Notes under the pieces: model-generated | Seen by the model: the letters and a program-made list of their open reading frames with translations, nothing else | The model's database searches: none | What the model was told of the DNA's origin: nothing | Shown here: positions 17,344 through 25,395 of the stretch, piece after piece | Layout: the number at the start of each line of letters is the position of its first letter | Numbering within the stretch: position 1 is the stretch's first letter | Origin: Fimbriimonas ginsengisoli Gsoil 348 | Lineage (GTDB): Bacteria > Armatimonadota > Fimbriimonadia > Fimbriimonadales > Fimbriimonadaceae | Length of the DNA: 64,000 nucleotides | Direction: 5' to 3' | NCBI GenBank assembly: GCA_945881865.1 | Contig: CAMCVK010000008.1 | Coordinates: 62,001-126,000, forward strand | Program-made: the position numbers and the translations under genes

Positions 17344-18381
17344 ATGACTGGCTTTGTTGACCTCCGCAGCGACACCGTGACCCGCCCGGACGAAGAGATG
17401 TACCGCGCGATTATGGCGGCACCGGTTGGAGACGACGTCCTTGGCGACGACCCGACAGTTCGCGCTTTGGAGGAGTTGGGCGCAGAAGTTACCGGCCTGG
17501 AGGCAACGCTGTTCGTTCCCAGCGGAACGATGAGCAACCAAATCGCGCTGGCGGTTCACTGCAACCGGGGCGACGCCATCATCCTGGAGGAGGAGAGCCA
17601 CATTCTTTACTATGAGGTTGGCGCCTCCGCGATCATCGCCGGGGTTGTTTCGTGGACATTGCCGAGCATTCGCGGAGCAATGGATCCAAATGCCGTTGCC
17701 GCACGGTTTCTTACCGAAGACCTTCACCGGCCGGCAACGAAGCTGGTATGCGTCGAAAACACCCACAACCGAAAAGGCGGGGCGGTCATTCCGCTGGAAA
17801 CTCTCACCGAGTACCGTCAAATCGCCGACACGCATGGGATCAAGCTTCACCTCGACGGGGCGCGCGTTTGTAATGCGGCGGTCGCTCTCGGTGTGCCCGT
17901 CGCGACCGTTACCGCGGCCTTTGATTCCGTGAGCCTATGCCTCAGCAAGGGGCTCGGCTCCCCGATCGGTTCCCTGCTTTGCGGCACGGAAGCTTTCATT
18001 GACGAAGCTCGCCGGTGGCGAAAGCGTTTGGGCGGCGGGATGCGCCAATCTGGGATTCTGGCGGCCTGCGGAATCGTCAGTCTTCGCGGACGGATTGACC
18101 GCTTGGCCGAGGATCATCACCGGGCGCAGGCGCTCGCCGTGGGTCTTGAAAACGTCGCTGGCTTAAAGACTTCGCCGAAGGACACCGAGACGAATATCGT
18201 GCTGGTTCATACGGAAGCGCCCGCTGCTCAATGGCAACAGGCACTGGCTAACGAAGGAGTGGCTTGCTTCCCGGTCGCGTCACACACGCTGCGTCTAGTG
18301 ACCCACCTCAACTTGTCGGATGCCGATGTGACGAAGACGCTCGACGCGTTTCACGCGGTTGCGACTGGCTTCACGCCGTAG
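17344..18381 (+). CDS. ltaE: Low-specificity L-threonine aldolase
   Basis: 345 residues from [15 protein letters not shown], the canonical opening of this PLP enzyme, which cleaves threonine or allo-threonine to glycine and acetaldehyde. [31 protein letters not shown]-like [26 protein letters not shown] and [13 protein letters not shown] (PLP lysine) are all present. A longer in-frame start at 17287 would add residues unlike the family and is rejected. The 3' end overlaps the opposite YprB-like gene by 31 bases. Confidence 0.93.
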   Translation: MTGFVDLRSDTVTRPDEEMYRAIMAAPVGDDVLGDDPTVRALEELGAEVTGLEATLFVPSGTMSNQIALAVHCNRGDAIILEEESHILYYEVGASAIIAGVVSWTLPSIRGAMDPNAVAARFLTEDLHRPATKLVCVENTHNRKGGAVIPLETLTEYRQIADTHGIKLHLDGARVCNAAVALGVPVATVTAAFDSVSLCLSKGLGSPIGSLLCGTEAFIDEARRWRKRLGGGMRQSGILAACGIVSLRGRIDRLAEDHHRAQALAVGLENVAGLKTSPKDTETNIVLVHTEAPAAQWQQALANEGVACFPVASHTLRLVTHLNLSDADVTKTLDAFHAVATGFTP

Positions 18382-19118
18382 GCGTCATCCTTTAGCCGAT
18401 CATAGGCGATCTGGGCGAGGGTTTCCAAGTTGACGACGTCTTCCCGGTTGTAGGCAATGAGCGTTTCCTTGGCCCCGATGTCGCCGTAGCGCTCGTACTG
18501 ACGCCACAACCGGATGGCGTCGCGCCCGTTCAGGCCCTCGGCTTCATCCGGTCGCGCGATGCCGACCGCCTTTTCGATCTTTTTGAGGCCGCCCTTGAAG
18601 CCAACGCGCTTGAGAGTAGGACACAGATCCAGATGCAACTGGTCAAAGCGAAAGCCGGTGAATTTTTTCTGGATCATCGGCAGGTCAAAGCTCGCCCCGA
18701 AGAACGTCACGACCATGCTGTACCGCGACATGATATCGGGAAATGCGCCAAGCCCTTCGTCGCGGGTGAGGCAGTGGAAACCGGTGGAATCGTACAACCC
18801 AATCATCGTAATGGCGTCGCCCGAATTGCCACCGTCGGTTTCAATATCGAGGTAAACCGCCGTGTCTTTAAAATCGGGCCAGGCACGCCAAGATTCGGCG
18901 AGGCCGAGATGCCGCGCGAAAAATTGGTGCTCGCGCTCCGCTAGGGCGTCGCGACTGAGTTCTAGGAACGTCCCGACGTGATCAATTCTTGCCGAACCCA
19001 GTGAATAACGATCCGGCTCGGCAAGATAGGCGTCCCAGTCGGCGCAGCCTTGCTCCCACAAGGACCGCTCCGCCGCTGGACCGATACCTGGTACGTGAAT
19101 AAAGGATTGTCGAAGCAA
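18351..19118 (-). CDS. YprB-like RNase H-fold exonuclease
   Basis: 255 residues. A short HhH-like start (FIHVPGIGPAAERSLWEQG) precedes a DEDD-type exonuclease core: AVYLDIETDGG, TFFGASFDLPMI and AYNREDVVNLETLA carry the expected acidic residues. This is the PF13482 group, seen in B. subtilis YprB, thought to act in nucleic-acid repair or processing. The start TTG 19118 abuts an 18-base palindrome that spans the upstream stop, which suggests coupled translation. No helicase gene is adjacent. Confidence 0.82.
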   Translation of the reverse strand: MLRQSFIHVPGIGPAAERSLWEQGCADWDAYLAEPDRYSLGSARIDHVGTFLELSRDALAEREHQFFARHLGLAESWRAWPDFKDTAVYLDIETDGGNSGDAITMIGLYDSTGFHCLTRDEGLGAFPDIMSRYSMVVTFFGASFDLPMIQKKFTGFRFDQLHLDLCPTLKRVGFKGGLKKIEKAVGIARPDEAEGLNGRDAIRLWRQYERYGDIGAKETLIAYNREDVVNLETLAQIAYDRLKDDAYGVKPVATA

Positions 19119-19135
19119 AGCGGGCTAGCCCGCTT
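19118..19135 (-). promoter_or_regulatory. Palindrome at the stop/start junction
   Basis: AAGCGGGCTAGCCCGCTT is a perfect 18-base palindrome. On the minus-strand mRNA its centre is the TAG stop of the upstream gene and its last base is the first base of the TTG start of the exonuclease gene. There is no T-run, so it is not an obvious terminator. Confidence 0.5.
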
Positions 19136-19697
19136 CCTTAACCTTCACACTTCCGCTGCTGGGCCCGTAAACCATCTGCGGAACGGTGATCGGAGTTCCG
19201 CCTGTGCCCCAGTCTCGCCGCTCGCCACCCGCATATTGGAACCAGCCGGTCTCCAGGTTGCGGTCGAACTCGCCGTAAAGCCGAATGATTCCAATTCCTT
19301 TGAAGGAGGCATCGATGTCTCTGCCGAAGAACTGAACGCTTCGCACCTTGCCGTCAATCGTGATTTTGCCCTTGCCGGAGTAGGTCGCCTTCGAGAACTC
19401 TTTGCTGTCGTACTCTTTGATGACCTTGCCTTCGATCGTCATCTTTCCGTCGAGGCCGGTGATGAGGACCGAACCGTTGAAGCTGAACGACAACTTACCG
19501 GTCGGGACCACCTGGTCCGAACCGAGGAGCTTGAAGCTACCAACCTTCGAGGCAAATCGAACCGCGTCGGTGCCGACTGTTGGCGGAGGAAGCGGAACGG
19601 AAGGCCCGTCTTCGCCTGTCACCGGCATCTGACCGATGACGAGCGCGGCCGTACCGAGCAGAACGGCAGATCCAATCATCAAAAATCCAGGCTTCAT
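19125..19697 (-). CDS. Secreted protein of unknown function
   Basis: 190 residues from ATG 19697; TTG 19709 and GTG 19700 just upstream are alternatives. Signal peptide or anchor MKPGFLMIGSAVLLGTAALVIG, then a beta-rich domain (about 45-170) with repeated patterns such as GKLSFSFNGSVLITGLDGKM, which suggests a strand-repeat or OstA-like shape. No catalytic motif. The minus-strand region upstream has GATACAAT, eight bases before the GTG. It is followed without a gap by the exonuclease gene. Confidence 0.65.
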   Translation of the reverse strand: MKPGFLMIGSAVLLGTAALVIGQMPVTGEDGPSVPLPPPTVGTDAVRFASKVGSFKLLGSDQVVPTGKLSFSFNGSVLITGLDGKMTIEGKVIKEYDSKEFSKATYSGKGKITIDGKVRSVQFFGRDIDASFKGIGIIRLYGEFDRNLETGWFQYAGGERRDWGTGGTPITVPQMVYGPSSGSVKVKEAG

Positions 19698-19838
19698 CAC
19701 GTGCTCCAATTGTATCCCAGTCGTTCAAAGATAACCGAGGGTTCCGCCGTCTGGTTCCCGGCAAGGGCAAGAAGCTGAATTGCGTCCGACCCTTGCCCTG
19801 AGACAAGGTATCGCGACGAACCTCGTATCTAGAATGGG

Positions 19839-19844
19839 TATTTT
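19839..19844 (+). promoter_or_regulatory. -10 box TATTTT, leaderless start of ccmE
   Basis: TATTTT ends seven bases before ATG 19852, supporting this start over the in-frame ATG at 19834. Confidence 0.45.
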
Positions 19845-19851
19845 GAAAAGA

Positions 19852-20253
19852 ATGAAAACGGGTGCCATCGTTACCGCCGTAGTTGCTACGGTTGCGTTCG
19901 CCGGGGTTCTGGTCGCCTTCAGCTCAAACGCGAGTCCCTATGTGACCATTGAGCAGGCGAAGCACTCGTCAGGCGACCGCCTGCACCTGGCTGGGACCGT
20001 CGACCAGAAGTCGATTAGTCACGACGTTCGGGCCCGCACCCTACGGTTCAAACTCACCGACGACACTGGTGCCAAGGTTCAAGTCGTTCACCAGGGCGAC
20101 ATGCCGCCAAACCTGAGCGAAGTGAAATTTGTGGTCGCCGTCGGCAAGATGGAAGGCGGCGACTTCCGATCGACTCAGATGATCGTGAAGTGCCCCTCGA
20201 AGTATGAGGCGGACAAGAACTCCGGGGCCAATAAGCCAGCCGGGGGCAAGTAA
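19852..20253 (+). CDS. ccmE: Cytochrome c maturation heme chaperone CcmE, CxxxY type
   Basis: 133 residues. One N-terminal membrane anchor (MKTGAIVTAVVATVAFAGVL) precedes an OB-fold domain with LHLAGTVDQKSI and LRFKLTDDTGAKVQVVHQG. Classical CcmE holds heme covalently on the His of HxxxY; here the aligned site is Cys114-x3-Tyr118 (KCPSKY). CxxxY CcmE variants are known from archaea and some sulfate reducers. It acts on the outer face of the membrane, passing heme to CcmF, whose gene starts six bases downstream. No ccmABCD, ccmG or ccmH is in the window. Confidence 0.9.
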   Translation: MKTGAIVTAVVATVAFAGVLVAFSSNASPYVTIEQAKHSSGDRLHLAGTVDQKSISHDVRARTLRFKLTDDTGAKVQVVHQGDMPPNLSEVKFVVAVGKMEGGDFRSTQMIVKCPSKYEADKNSGANKPAGGK

Positions 20254-20258
20254 CCCCG

Positions 20259-22652
20259 ATGGATCTCCTTCAAGGGCTTCCCGTCGCCGAACCTTGGTCA
20301 CTCACCGCCGGAAGCATCGGCCGAGGAAGCATTCAGGCGTCAATCGGTCTCTTCTCGCTGGCGGCATTGGCCTGGCTTCTCCCCAAGCGATCCAAGCTCC
20401 TGGATAGGGTTGGCGGTAGCAGTTTCTTCCTAGGGTCTCTCGGACTCTTCGTCGCAATCATTACCCTGGGCACACTGTTCCTCCGGAATCAGTTCCAGTA
20501 CCAGTACATCTTCAATCATAGCGACGCCGATATCCCGGTTTATTACAAGGTGGCCGCTATCTGGACAGCCCAGCAAGGCAGCTTCTTGCTGTGGGGGGTC
20601 TCGTCGGCGATCTTTGGGCTGCTAAGTCTAAAGGGGACCGGAGATTATCGACGCTGGTACGGCTTCGCCTACGCCATTTTTCTGGCTAGCATTAGCGGCA
20701 TCCTTGCCTACGAGTCTCCCTTCAACATCATGAAGGATGTGATTCAGGACGGCAAGGTTTTCGTCCCGCCCATCGGGGATGGCATGACGCCGTCGCTGCA
20801 AAACTACTGGGTCGTCGTACACCCACCGGTCATCTTCCTTGGGTTTGGCGCCCTAACGGTTCCCTTCGCCTACGCGGTCACGGCCATGCTGTCGGGCAAC
20901 GTAAAGGACTGGGCGAAACAGGTCCGGCCGTGGAGCCTTGCAACGCTGTCGATTCTCGGACTTGGTTTGTGCATGGGCGGTCTGTGGGCCTACGAAACGC
21001 AAGGCTGGGGCGGCTTCTGGGCCTGGGATCCCGTCGAGAACGTGAGCCTAGTTCCCTGGTTGCTCATGGCCACGCTGACCCATGGCCTCATCGTTCAAGC
21101 TGCCAAGGGCAAGTGGATCGCCTCGAACCTGCTTCTCAGCGGCCTGCCCTTCATCTCGTTCGTTTACGGAACCTTCCTTACGCGCTCCGGGCTACTTGAC
21201 AAGGTCAGCGTGCACTCGTTCGCCAGCATGGATAAGAGCGCCCTTGTCATCCTGCGCACGTTCTTGGCGATTCTTGCGACGGCTTTTGCGGTTCTCTTTG
21301 TCGCACGCGGGCTGAAGCTGGCCAAAGCAGCGGAGGCAGCCACTCCAATGAAGGAGTCGGCCCCGGGCGTCGACCGAGAAAACACTTACCGGTTCGGCAT
21401 GCTGTTGCTCTCGATGCTTGCCGTCGTCGTGGCCTTGGGGATGAGCTGGCCGGTGATCACCGCCGTGCGCGGCGGACAGGGCGCCAGGGTCGAGGAGTTC
21501 CTCTACCACCTTGTCGTGGTCTGGTTCTTCGTTCCGCTCATGCTGATGATGGCCGTGGCGCCGTTTCTGGGGTGGAAGCCTTCATCTTGGAAGGAAATCT
21601 GGGCACGCGTAGGTAACCAGCTCGTGTTCAGCGTTGGCCTGACCGGTTTCGTCTTTGTCGGCTTACAGAACGATGAGTGGGGCGTGGTGGGCCTGGGGGG
21701 CAAAATGCTCAACGGCCCGCTGAATTCAAAATTGCCCCTGCTACCGGTGATGGCACTGCTCATCTTCCTGTGCCTTTTCGTCGCCCTAACCGGCACGTGG
21801 CGCGCGATTGAGCTGGGCCGGAAAGCCGGATTGTCGTTGGGAGGATTTGTTGCCCACTTTGGGCTGGCGATGCTGCTCGGCGGCCTGATTCTCTCCCGCG
21901 GTTTCGAACGGAAGCAGCAGGAGATGATCCAGGAGGGCTCACCGGTGCAAATGCTGGGTTACCAGGTTGCATTCACCGGTATCAAGGCGAAGGATCTGTT
22001 CGACCGAGACGGACAGGCGACGTTCACGATGACCGACGGCAAGGGTGGAGTCACAAAGATGACGCCCGGACTCTACTACTACGAGCAAGGTGAAGAGCTG
22101 AAAAGCCAAGTTTGGCCCTTCGTCGTGGTGAAACCGACCCACGACATCTACTTTGCCTTGCATTCCCCAATCACGGATGTCTGGGAAAAGCCAATCTCGA
22201 TTAAGCCCGGCGAAACCAAAATAACCGATGGCGTGAAGCTCACCTACGTGCGCCAAACCCGAACCGGCCAACCCGGAATGAGCGGAACGAAGTTCATTTC
22301 GGAAATGAAGATTGAGGTCCAAGAGACAGAGACCAAGTTCGGCAAGTACACGATTAGGCCGTATTTGGAGCTTGGCCCGGACGGCGTGAAGCCTAGCATC
22401 ACTCCGGTTGGGACGCAGTTCTTTGCCGTGCTTGGACGAATGGACGCCAGCGATCGGAGCGTCGAACTCCGGCTTCTGTTCCAGCGTCCGCTTTACCCGG
22501 TGGAGTTGTTCATTAAGCCGATGACCCTCCTCGTGTGGTTTGGAACCGGTATTCTCACTTTGGGTGGGCTCATGTCTGCTTTTGCGCGACGAGCTCGCCG
22601 CAAGCGGGCGCCAGCGGCAGAAGCGACAGATGTGGTTCCCCAAGGAATATAG
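20259..22652 (+). CDS. ccmF: Cytochrome c heme lyase CcmF
   Basis: 797 residues with about 15 membrane segments. The tryptophan-rich WWD motif GGFWAWDPVENVSLVPWL is intact, and conserved His residues lie in VVHPPVIFLGFG and TLTHGLI. A large outer loop lies between the last helices (about 555-750). CcmF joins heme delivered by CcmE to the CxxCH site of apocytochrome c in the periplasm. It forms one unit with ccmE (five-base gap) and panD (start directly after the CcmF stop). Confidence 0.95.
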   Translation: MDLLQGLPVAEPWSLTAGSIGRGSIQASIGLFSLAALAWLLPKRSKLLDRVGGSSFFLGSLGLFVAIITLGTLFLRNQFQYQYIFNHSDADIPVYYKVAAIWTAQQGSFLLWGVSSAIFGLLSLKGTGDYRRWYGFAYAIFLASISGILAYESPFNIMKDVIQDGKVFVPPIGDGMTPSLQNYWVVVHPPVIFLGFGALTVPFAYAVTAMLSGNVKDWAKQVRPWSLATLSILGLGLCMGGLWAYETQGWGGFWAWDPVENVSLVPWLLMATLTHGLIVQAAKGKWIASNLLLSGLPFISFVYGTFLTRSGLLDKVSVHSFASMDKSALVILRTFLAILATAFAVLFVARGLKLAKAAEAATPMKESAPGVDRENTYRFGMLLLSMLAVVVALGMSWPVITAVRGGQGARVEEFLYHLVVVWFFVPLMLMMAVAPFLGWKPSSWKEIWARVGNQLVFSVGLTGFVFVGLQNDEWGVVGLGGKMLNGPLNSKLPLLPVMALLIFLCLFVALTGTWRAIELGRKAGLSLGGFVAHFGLAMLLGGLILSRGFERKQQEMIQEGSPVQMLGYQVAFTGIKAKDLFDRDGQATFTMTDGKGGVTKMTPGLYYYEQGEELKSQVWPFVVVKPTHDIYFALHSPITDVWEKPISIKPGETKITDGVKLTYVRQTRTGQPGMSGTKFISEMKIEVQETETKFGKYTIRPYLELGPDGVKPSITPVGTQFFAVLGRMDASDRSVELRLLFQRPLYPVELFIKPMTLLVWFGTGILTLGGLMSAFARRARRKRAPAAEATDVVPQGI

Positions 22653-23015
22653 TTGCGGCTGTCTCAGTATCTAAAGGGAAAGATTCACCACGCGCGGGTG
22701 ACATACGCCGATCCGGAGTACGTAGGCAGTATTCAGATCGACGAACGGCTAATGCGTGAGGTTGGCATCGACGACGGCGAGCTAGTTCACGTTTGGGCAG
22801 TCGACCACAAAGCAAGGATTCAGACGTATGCGTTTTCCGGGCCGGTCGGCACGATTGGCCTCAACGGTGGGGCCGCACACTTCTTCTCCGCCGGAGACCG
22901 GATCATCGTCGCCGCGTTCGATCTTGCCGATGCGCCCATCATCCCGCGCGTCATTCTTGTGGACGACCACAACCAGATCGTGCGGGACATGACCCCGTTC
23001 TCGGTGATCGGGTGA
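22653..23015 (+). CDS. panD: Aspartate 1-decarboxylase (pyruvoyl enzyme)
   Basis: 120 residues. PanD makes beta-alanine from aspartate for pantothenate and CoA synthesis. The proenzyme self-cleaves at Gly25-Ser26 (YVGSIQID), giving the pyruvoyl group. Lys10 and His12 (GKIHHARVT) and INGAAAH-like LNGGAAHFFSAGD match the family. The start is TTG, immediately after the CcmF TAG, and the stop overlaps the pyrE GTG by four bases, so all are in one operon. Confidence 0.93.
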   Translation: MRLSQYLKGKIHHARVTYADPEYVGSIQIDERLMREVGIDDGELVHVWAVDHKARIQTYAFSGPVGTIGLNGGAAHFFSAGDRIIVAAFDLADAPIIPRVILVDDHNQIVRDMTPFSVIG

Positions 23016-23584
23016 GTTCGGCGGCTTCCCTAGGCGAGCTGTTGGAATCGAGCGGTGCGATTTTGCACGGCCACTTTATCCTCACTTCGGGACGCCACAG
23101 CGATGTGTACTTTGAGAAGTTTCGGGTGCTCGAGAACCCTGCCGTCCTTTCGGCCCTTTGCGCCGAAATCGCCGAGAGGCACCGGGATCTTTCGCTTGAC
23201 TTTATCGCCGGACCTACGACCGGAGGCATCATCATTGCCTTCGAAGTCGCCCGGCAGCTTGGGCTTCCGGCCGTTTACATTGAAACGGAGGACGGGAAGA
23301 AGACCCTCCGACGGAACAAGACACTTCCCGCCGGCGCCGTCGGTTTGATTGTGGATGACGTCCTCACGACCGGACGCTCACTGATCGAGAGTCGAGAGGC
23401 CATTGAGGCTGCGGGCGGAAACGTTGCCGCCTACGCCGTGCTGATTGACCGCTCTCAAAACGCCGAATGGGACCGACCGCTGTTTGGTGCCTACCGTGTG
23501 GAGGCAGTGTCCTACGCCGCGGATGATCTCCCTGATTGGCTGGCAGCCATCCCGGCGGTGAAGCCTGGGACCCGCGCGGCGTAG
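23012..23584 (+). CDS. pyrE: Orotate phosphoribosyltransferase
   Basis: 190 residues from GTG 23012; a longer frame upstream reads through panD and is rejected. PyrE joins orotate with PRPP to give OMP in pyrimidine synthesis. LTSGRHSDVYFEKF is the orotate-binding loop and LIVDDVLTTGRSLIE is the PRPP-binding motif. GPTTGGIIIAFEVARQLG and the flexible-loop region YIETEDGKKTLRRN are present. The GTGA overlap with the panD stop indicates coupled translation. Confidence 0.94.
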   Translation: MSSAASLGELLESSGAILHGHFILTSGRHSDVYFEKFRVLENPAVLSALCAEIAERHRDLSLDFIAGPTTGGIIIAFEVARQLGLPAVYIETEDGKKTLRRNKTLPAGAVGLIVDDVLTTGRSLIESREAIEAAGGNVAAYAVLIDRSQNAEWDRPLFGAYRVEAVSYAADDLPDWLAAIPAVKPGTRAA

Positions 23585-23589
23585 TCTGG

Positions 23590-23595
23590 TATTAT
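23590..23595 (+). promoter_or_regulatory. Possible -10 box TATTAT before tRNA-Leu
   Basis: TATTAT ends nine bases before the mature tRNA 5' end. It allows tRNA transcription independent of pyrE; no good -35 was seen. Confidence 0.35.
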
Positions 23596-23604
23596 TGATC
23601 TCCT

Positions 23605-23690
23605 GCCGTCGTGGCGAAATTGGTAGACGCACCGTCTTCAGGTGGCGGCGCCCAAAAGGCATCTCGGTTCGAGTCCGAGCGACGGCACCA
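23605..23690 (+). tRNA. tRNA-Leu (anticodon CAG)
   Basis: 86 bases including an encoded CCA. The acceptor stem GCCGTCG/CGACGGC is perfect. The anticodon stem CCGTC/GGCGG has one G-T pair and the loop TTCAGGT, giving anticodon CAG (reads CUG). The T arm is CTCGG/CCGAG with loop TTCGAGT. A long variable arm and the D-loop sequence GAAATTGGTAGAC fit a class II leucine tRNA. No repeat of the 3' end was found downstream, so there is no sign of an inserted island. Confidence 0.96.
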
Positions 23691-23789
23691 GGTCCCTTAT
23701 TTGCAAACCTTGCTCATCCCGAGAGTATCGGTAAATCGGACGAAGTTTTTCATCGCGGTTTTTGTTAAGACCTGCCGTCGTATCGGTCG

Positions 23790-24656
23790 ATGTCGATTAC
23801 ACTAGCTTCTCCGGCGGCCTCCGAGATGATTCTCCCCGATCTTCGCTATCGATCTGTTTTCATTTCCGACTCGCACCTCGGCTCGGCCGCTTGTCAAACC
23901 GGCGAGCTTGCCGCATTTCTGCAGCGTTTGGAATGCGAGCATTTGTATCTTGTAGGCGATATGGTCGACGCGTGGGTCGGCGGACGAACCACACGTTGGA
24001 AACCTGGCCAAGAGCGTGCTCTCGTTGCTCTTCTGCAAAAAGCATCACCAAGTTGTCGTGTTTATTACACGCCGGGGAACCACGATGCGGTGATGCGAAG
24101 ATTTATTGGCATCCAGGTCTTCAGCACCTCGGTGGAGCACAGTTTCCAGCACCGAACCGCCGACGGCCGCACTTTCCTGGTGATCCACGGCGACACATTC
24201 GACAAGTTCGTAACCAAGTTGAAGCCCATCGCCGTTACGCTGGCGATTATTCACGAGGCAATCAGCCGCCTGAACTGGACGTACAACGCCATCGCCGAGC
24301 GGACCAACCTTCCGCAAAGCGATTTTGCCCGGATGCTGAAGCGCCGAATTAAGGCGATGACGGAGAAAGCCACCGGGTTCGAAGGACTGCTTACCGAAGA
24401 AGCGAGGCGCACGGGATCTGACGGCGTGATTTGCGGGCACATTCACCGCCCAGAGATGCGGCAGGCCACGGACGGAATTTGGTACGTCAACACCGGCGAC
24501 TGGGTGGAAAACTGCACGTTTGTCGCCGAACGATTCGACGGCACGCTGGAGCTCGTTTACTGGCGTGATCTTCTGCTGCAACGGCCCGGTCCAGAGCCGA
24601 TCGCCGAACCAGAGTCGAATCGAACCCGCGTAGGCATTTTCTCCGCATTCCGGTGA
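23790..24656 (+). CDS. UDP-2,3-diacylglucosamine diphosphatase-like metallophosphoesterase
   Basis: 288 residues of calcineurin-like fold. The five metal motifs are intact: VFISDSHLGS, YLVGDMVDAW, TPGNHDAV, LVIHGDTFD and CGHIHRPE. This order and the GDMVDAW form match LpxH-type enzymes, which release UMP from UDP-2,3-diacylglucosamine in lipid A synthesis at the inner membrane; some relatives of this group act on other UDP lipids. Its presence fits a diderm envelope. Start could also be Met13 (23826), since no ribosome site or leaderless box is clear. Confidence 0.85.
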   Translation: MSITLASPAASEMILPDLRYRSVFISDSHLGSAACQTGELAAFLQRLECEHLYLVGDMVDAWVGGRTTRWKPGQERALVALLQKASPSCRVYYTPGNHDAVMRRFIGIQVFSTSVEHSFQHRTADGRTFLVIHGDTFDKFVTKLKPIAVTLAIIHEAISRLNWTYNAIAERTNLPQSDFARMLKRRIKAMTEKATGFEGLLTEEARRTGSDGVICGHIHRPEMRQATDGIWYVNTGDWVENCTFVAERFDGTLELVYWRDLLLQRPGPEPIAEPESNRTRVGIFSAFR

Positions 24657-24711
24657 AGCAAAATTGGTAGGTGCTATCCTATAGTTTCCGGGTAGTGCCG
24701 GGGACGACTTG

Positions 24712-25395
24712 ATGAACCAACCTTCGCCCCATCTGCCGAATGCAGACGCCCCGTCCCCAAAATTGTCCGCGTTGGCAACCGTACAAGCGTTTTTATCCCG
24801 GTGGGCAAACCCGGTTTATCACTTCCGGAAAATTCGCGAAGACCTCGTTGCGGCGGTCCATGGCATTAAGGTTTGGCACCTTGGAAAGCTCAAGCACGAC
24901 GAAGCCGCTTTCAACACTGCCGCGCGCGGAAAGATGTTCGCCACCTTCGTCATGGCCGGTGCCTTTAGCACGGTTGCCTTTCCGGTTGGTGTCGCTGCCC
25001 AAGCAGCCAGCGGAAGCGCCCAAGTTGGCTTGATCGCCACCTTTGCGGTGGGGCACGGAGTGGCACTCATCGCGTACCACATCATTTGGATGATGACCAA
25101 TCGCGACCTCTACAAGGAGTCCGCTAAGCCGTTCATCGAAGCTGAGAAGGACCTGCTTCCGCTTCAATGGGGAATGCTGAAAATTGGCGCAATTTTCACC
25201 GCCATCGCCGGCCCGCTAAACTGGGCAATTGCGGAGCTCATCCACCGTTACCTTAACGCGTTCGAGCGTTATCTCCCGATGTCGGCGATTATGCTGGTCT
25301 TCGACGTGCTGTTGTTCAACGCTCAGTTCGTGCGCGTGATCGGCAACTTGTTCGAAAAGTCCGCAAAACAGCTAGCTGCCCGCCATTGCGCTTAG
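24712..25395 (+). CDS. Multi-pass membrane protein of unknown function
   Basis: 227 residues. A soluble N-terminal 75 residues with WANPVYHFRKIREDL is followed by about four hydrophobic segments (near 80-102, 108-130, 155-178, 188-208). No known transporter or enzyme motif was seen. TATCCT and TATAGT boxes lie about 30-45 bases upstream, so this gene may have a leader. ATG 24712 follows an in-frame TTG. Its stop is interlocked with that of the glycosyltransferase on the other strand. Confidence 0.6.
   Translation: MNQPSPHLPNADAPSPKLSALATVQAFLSRWANPVYHFRKIREDLVAAVHGIKVWHLGKLKHDEAAFNTAARGKMFATFVMAGAFSTVAFPVGVAAQAASGSAQVGLIATFAVGHGVALIAYHIIWMMTNRDLYKESAKPFIEAEKDLLPLQWGMLKIGAIFTAIAGPLNWAIAELIHRYLNAFERYLPMSAIMLVFDVLLFNAQFVRVIGNLFEKSAKQLAARHCA

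Noticed and set aside
23605-23800. tRNA-Leu as an integration site
   Set aside because: No direct repeat of the tRNA 3' end was found downstream and no integrase or phage gene is present.
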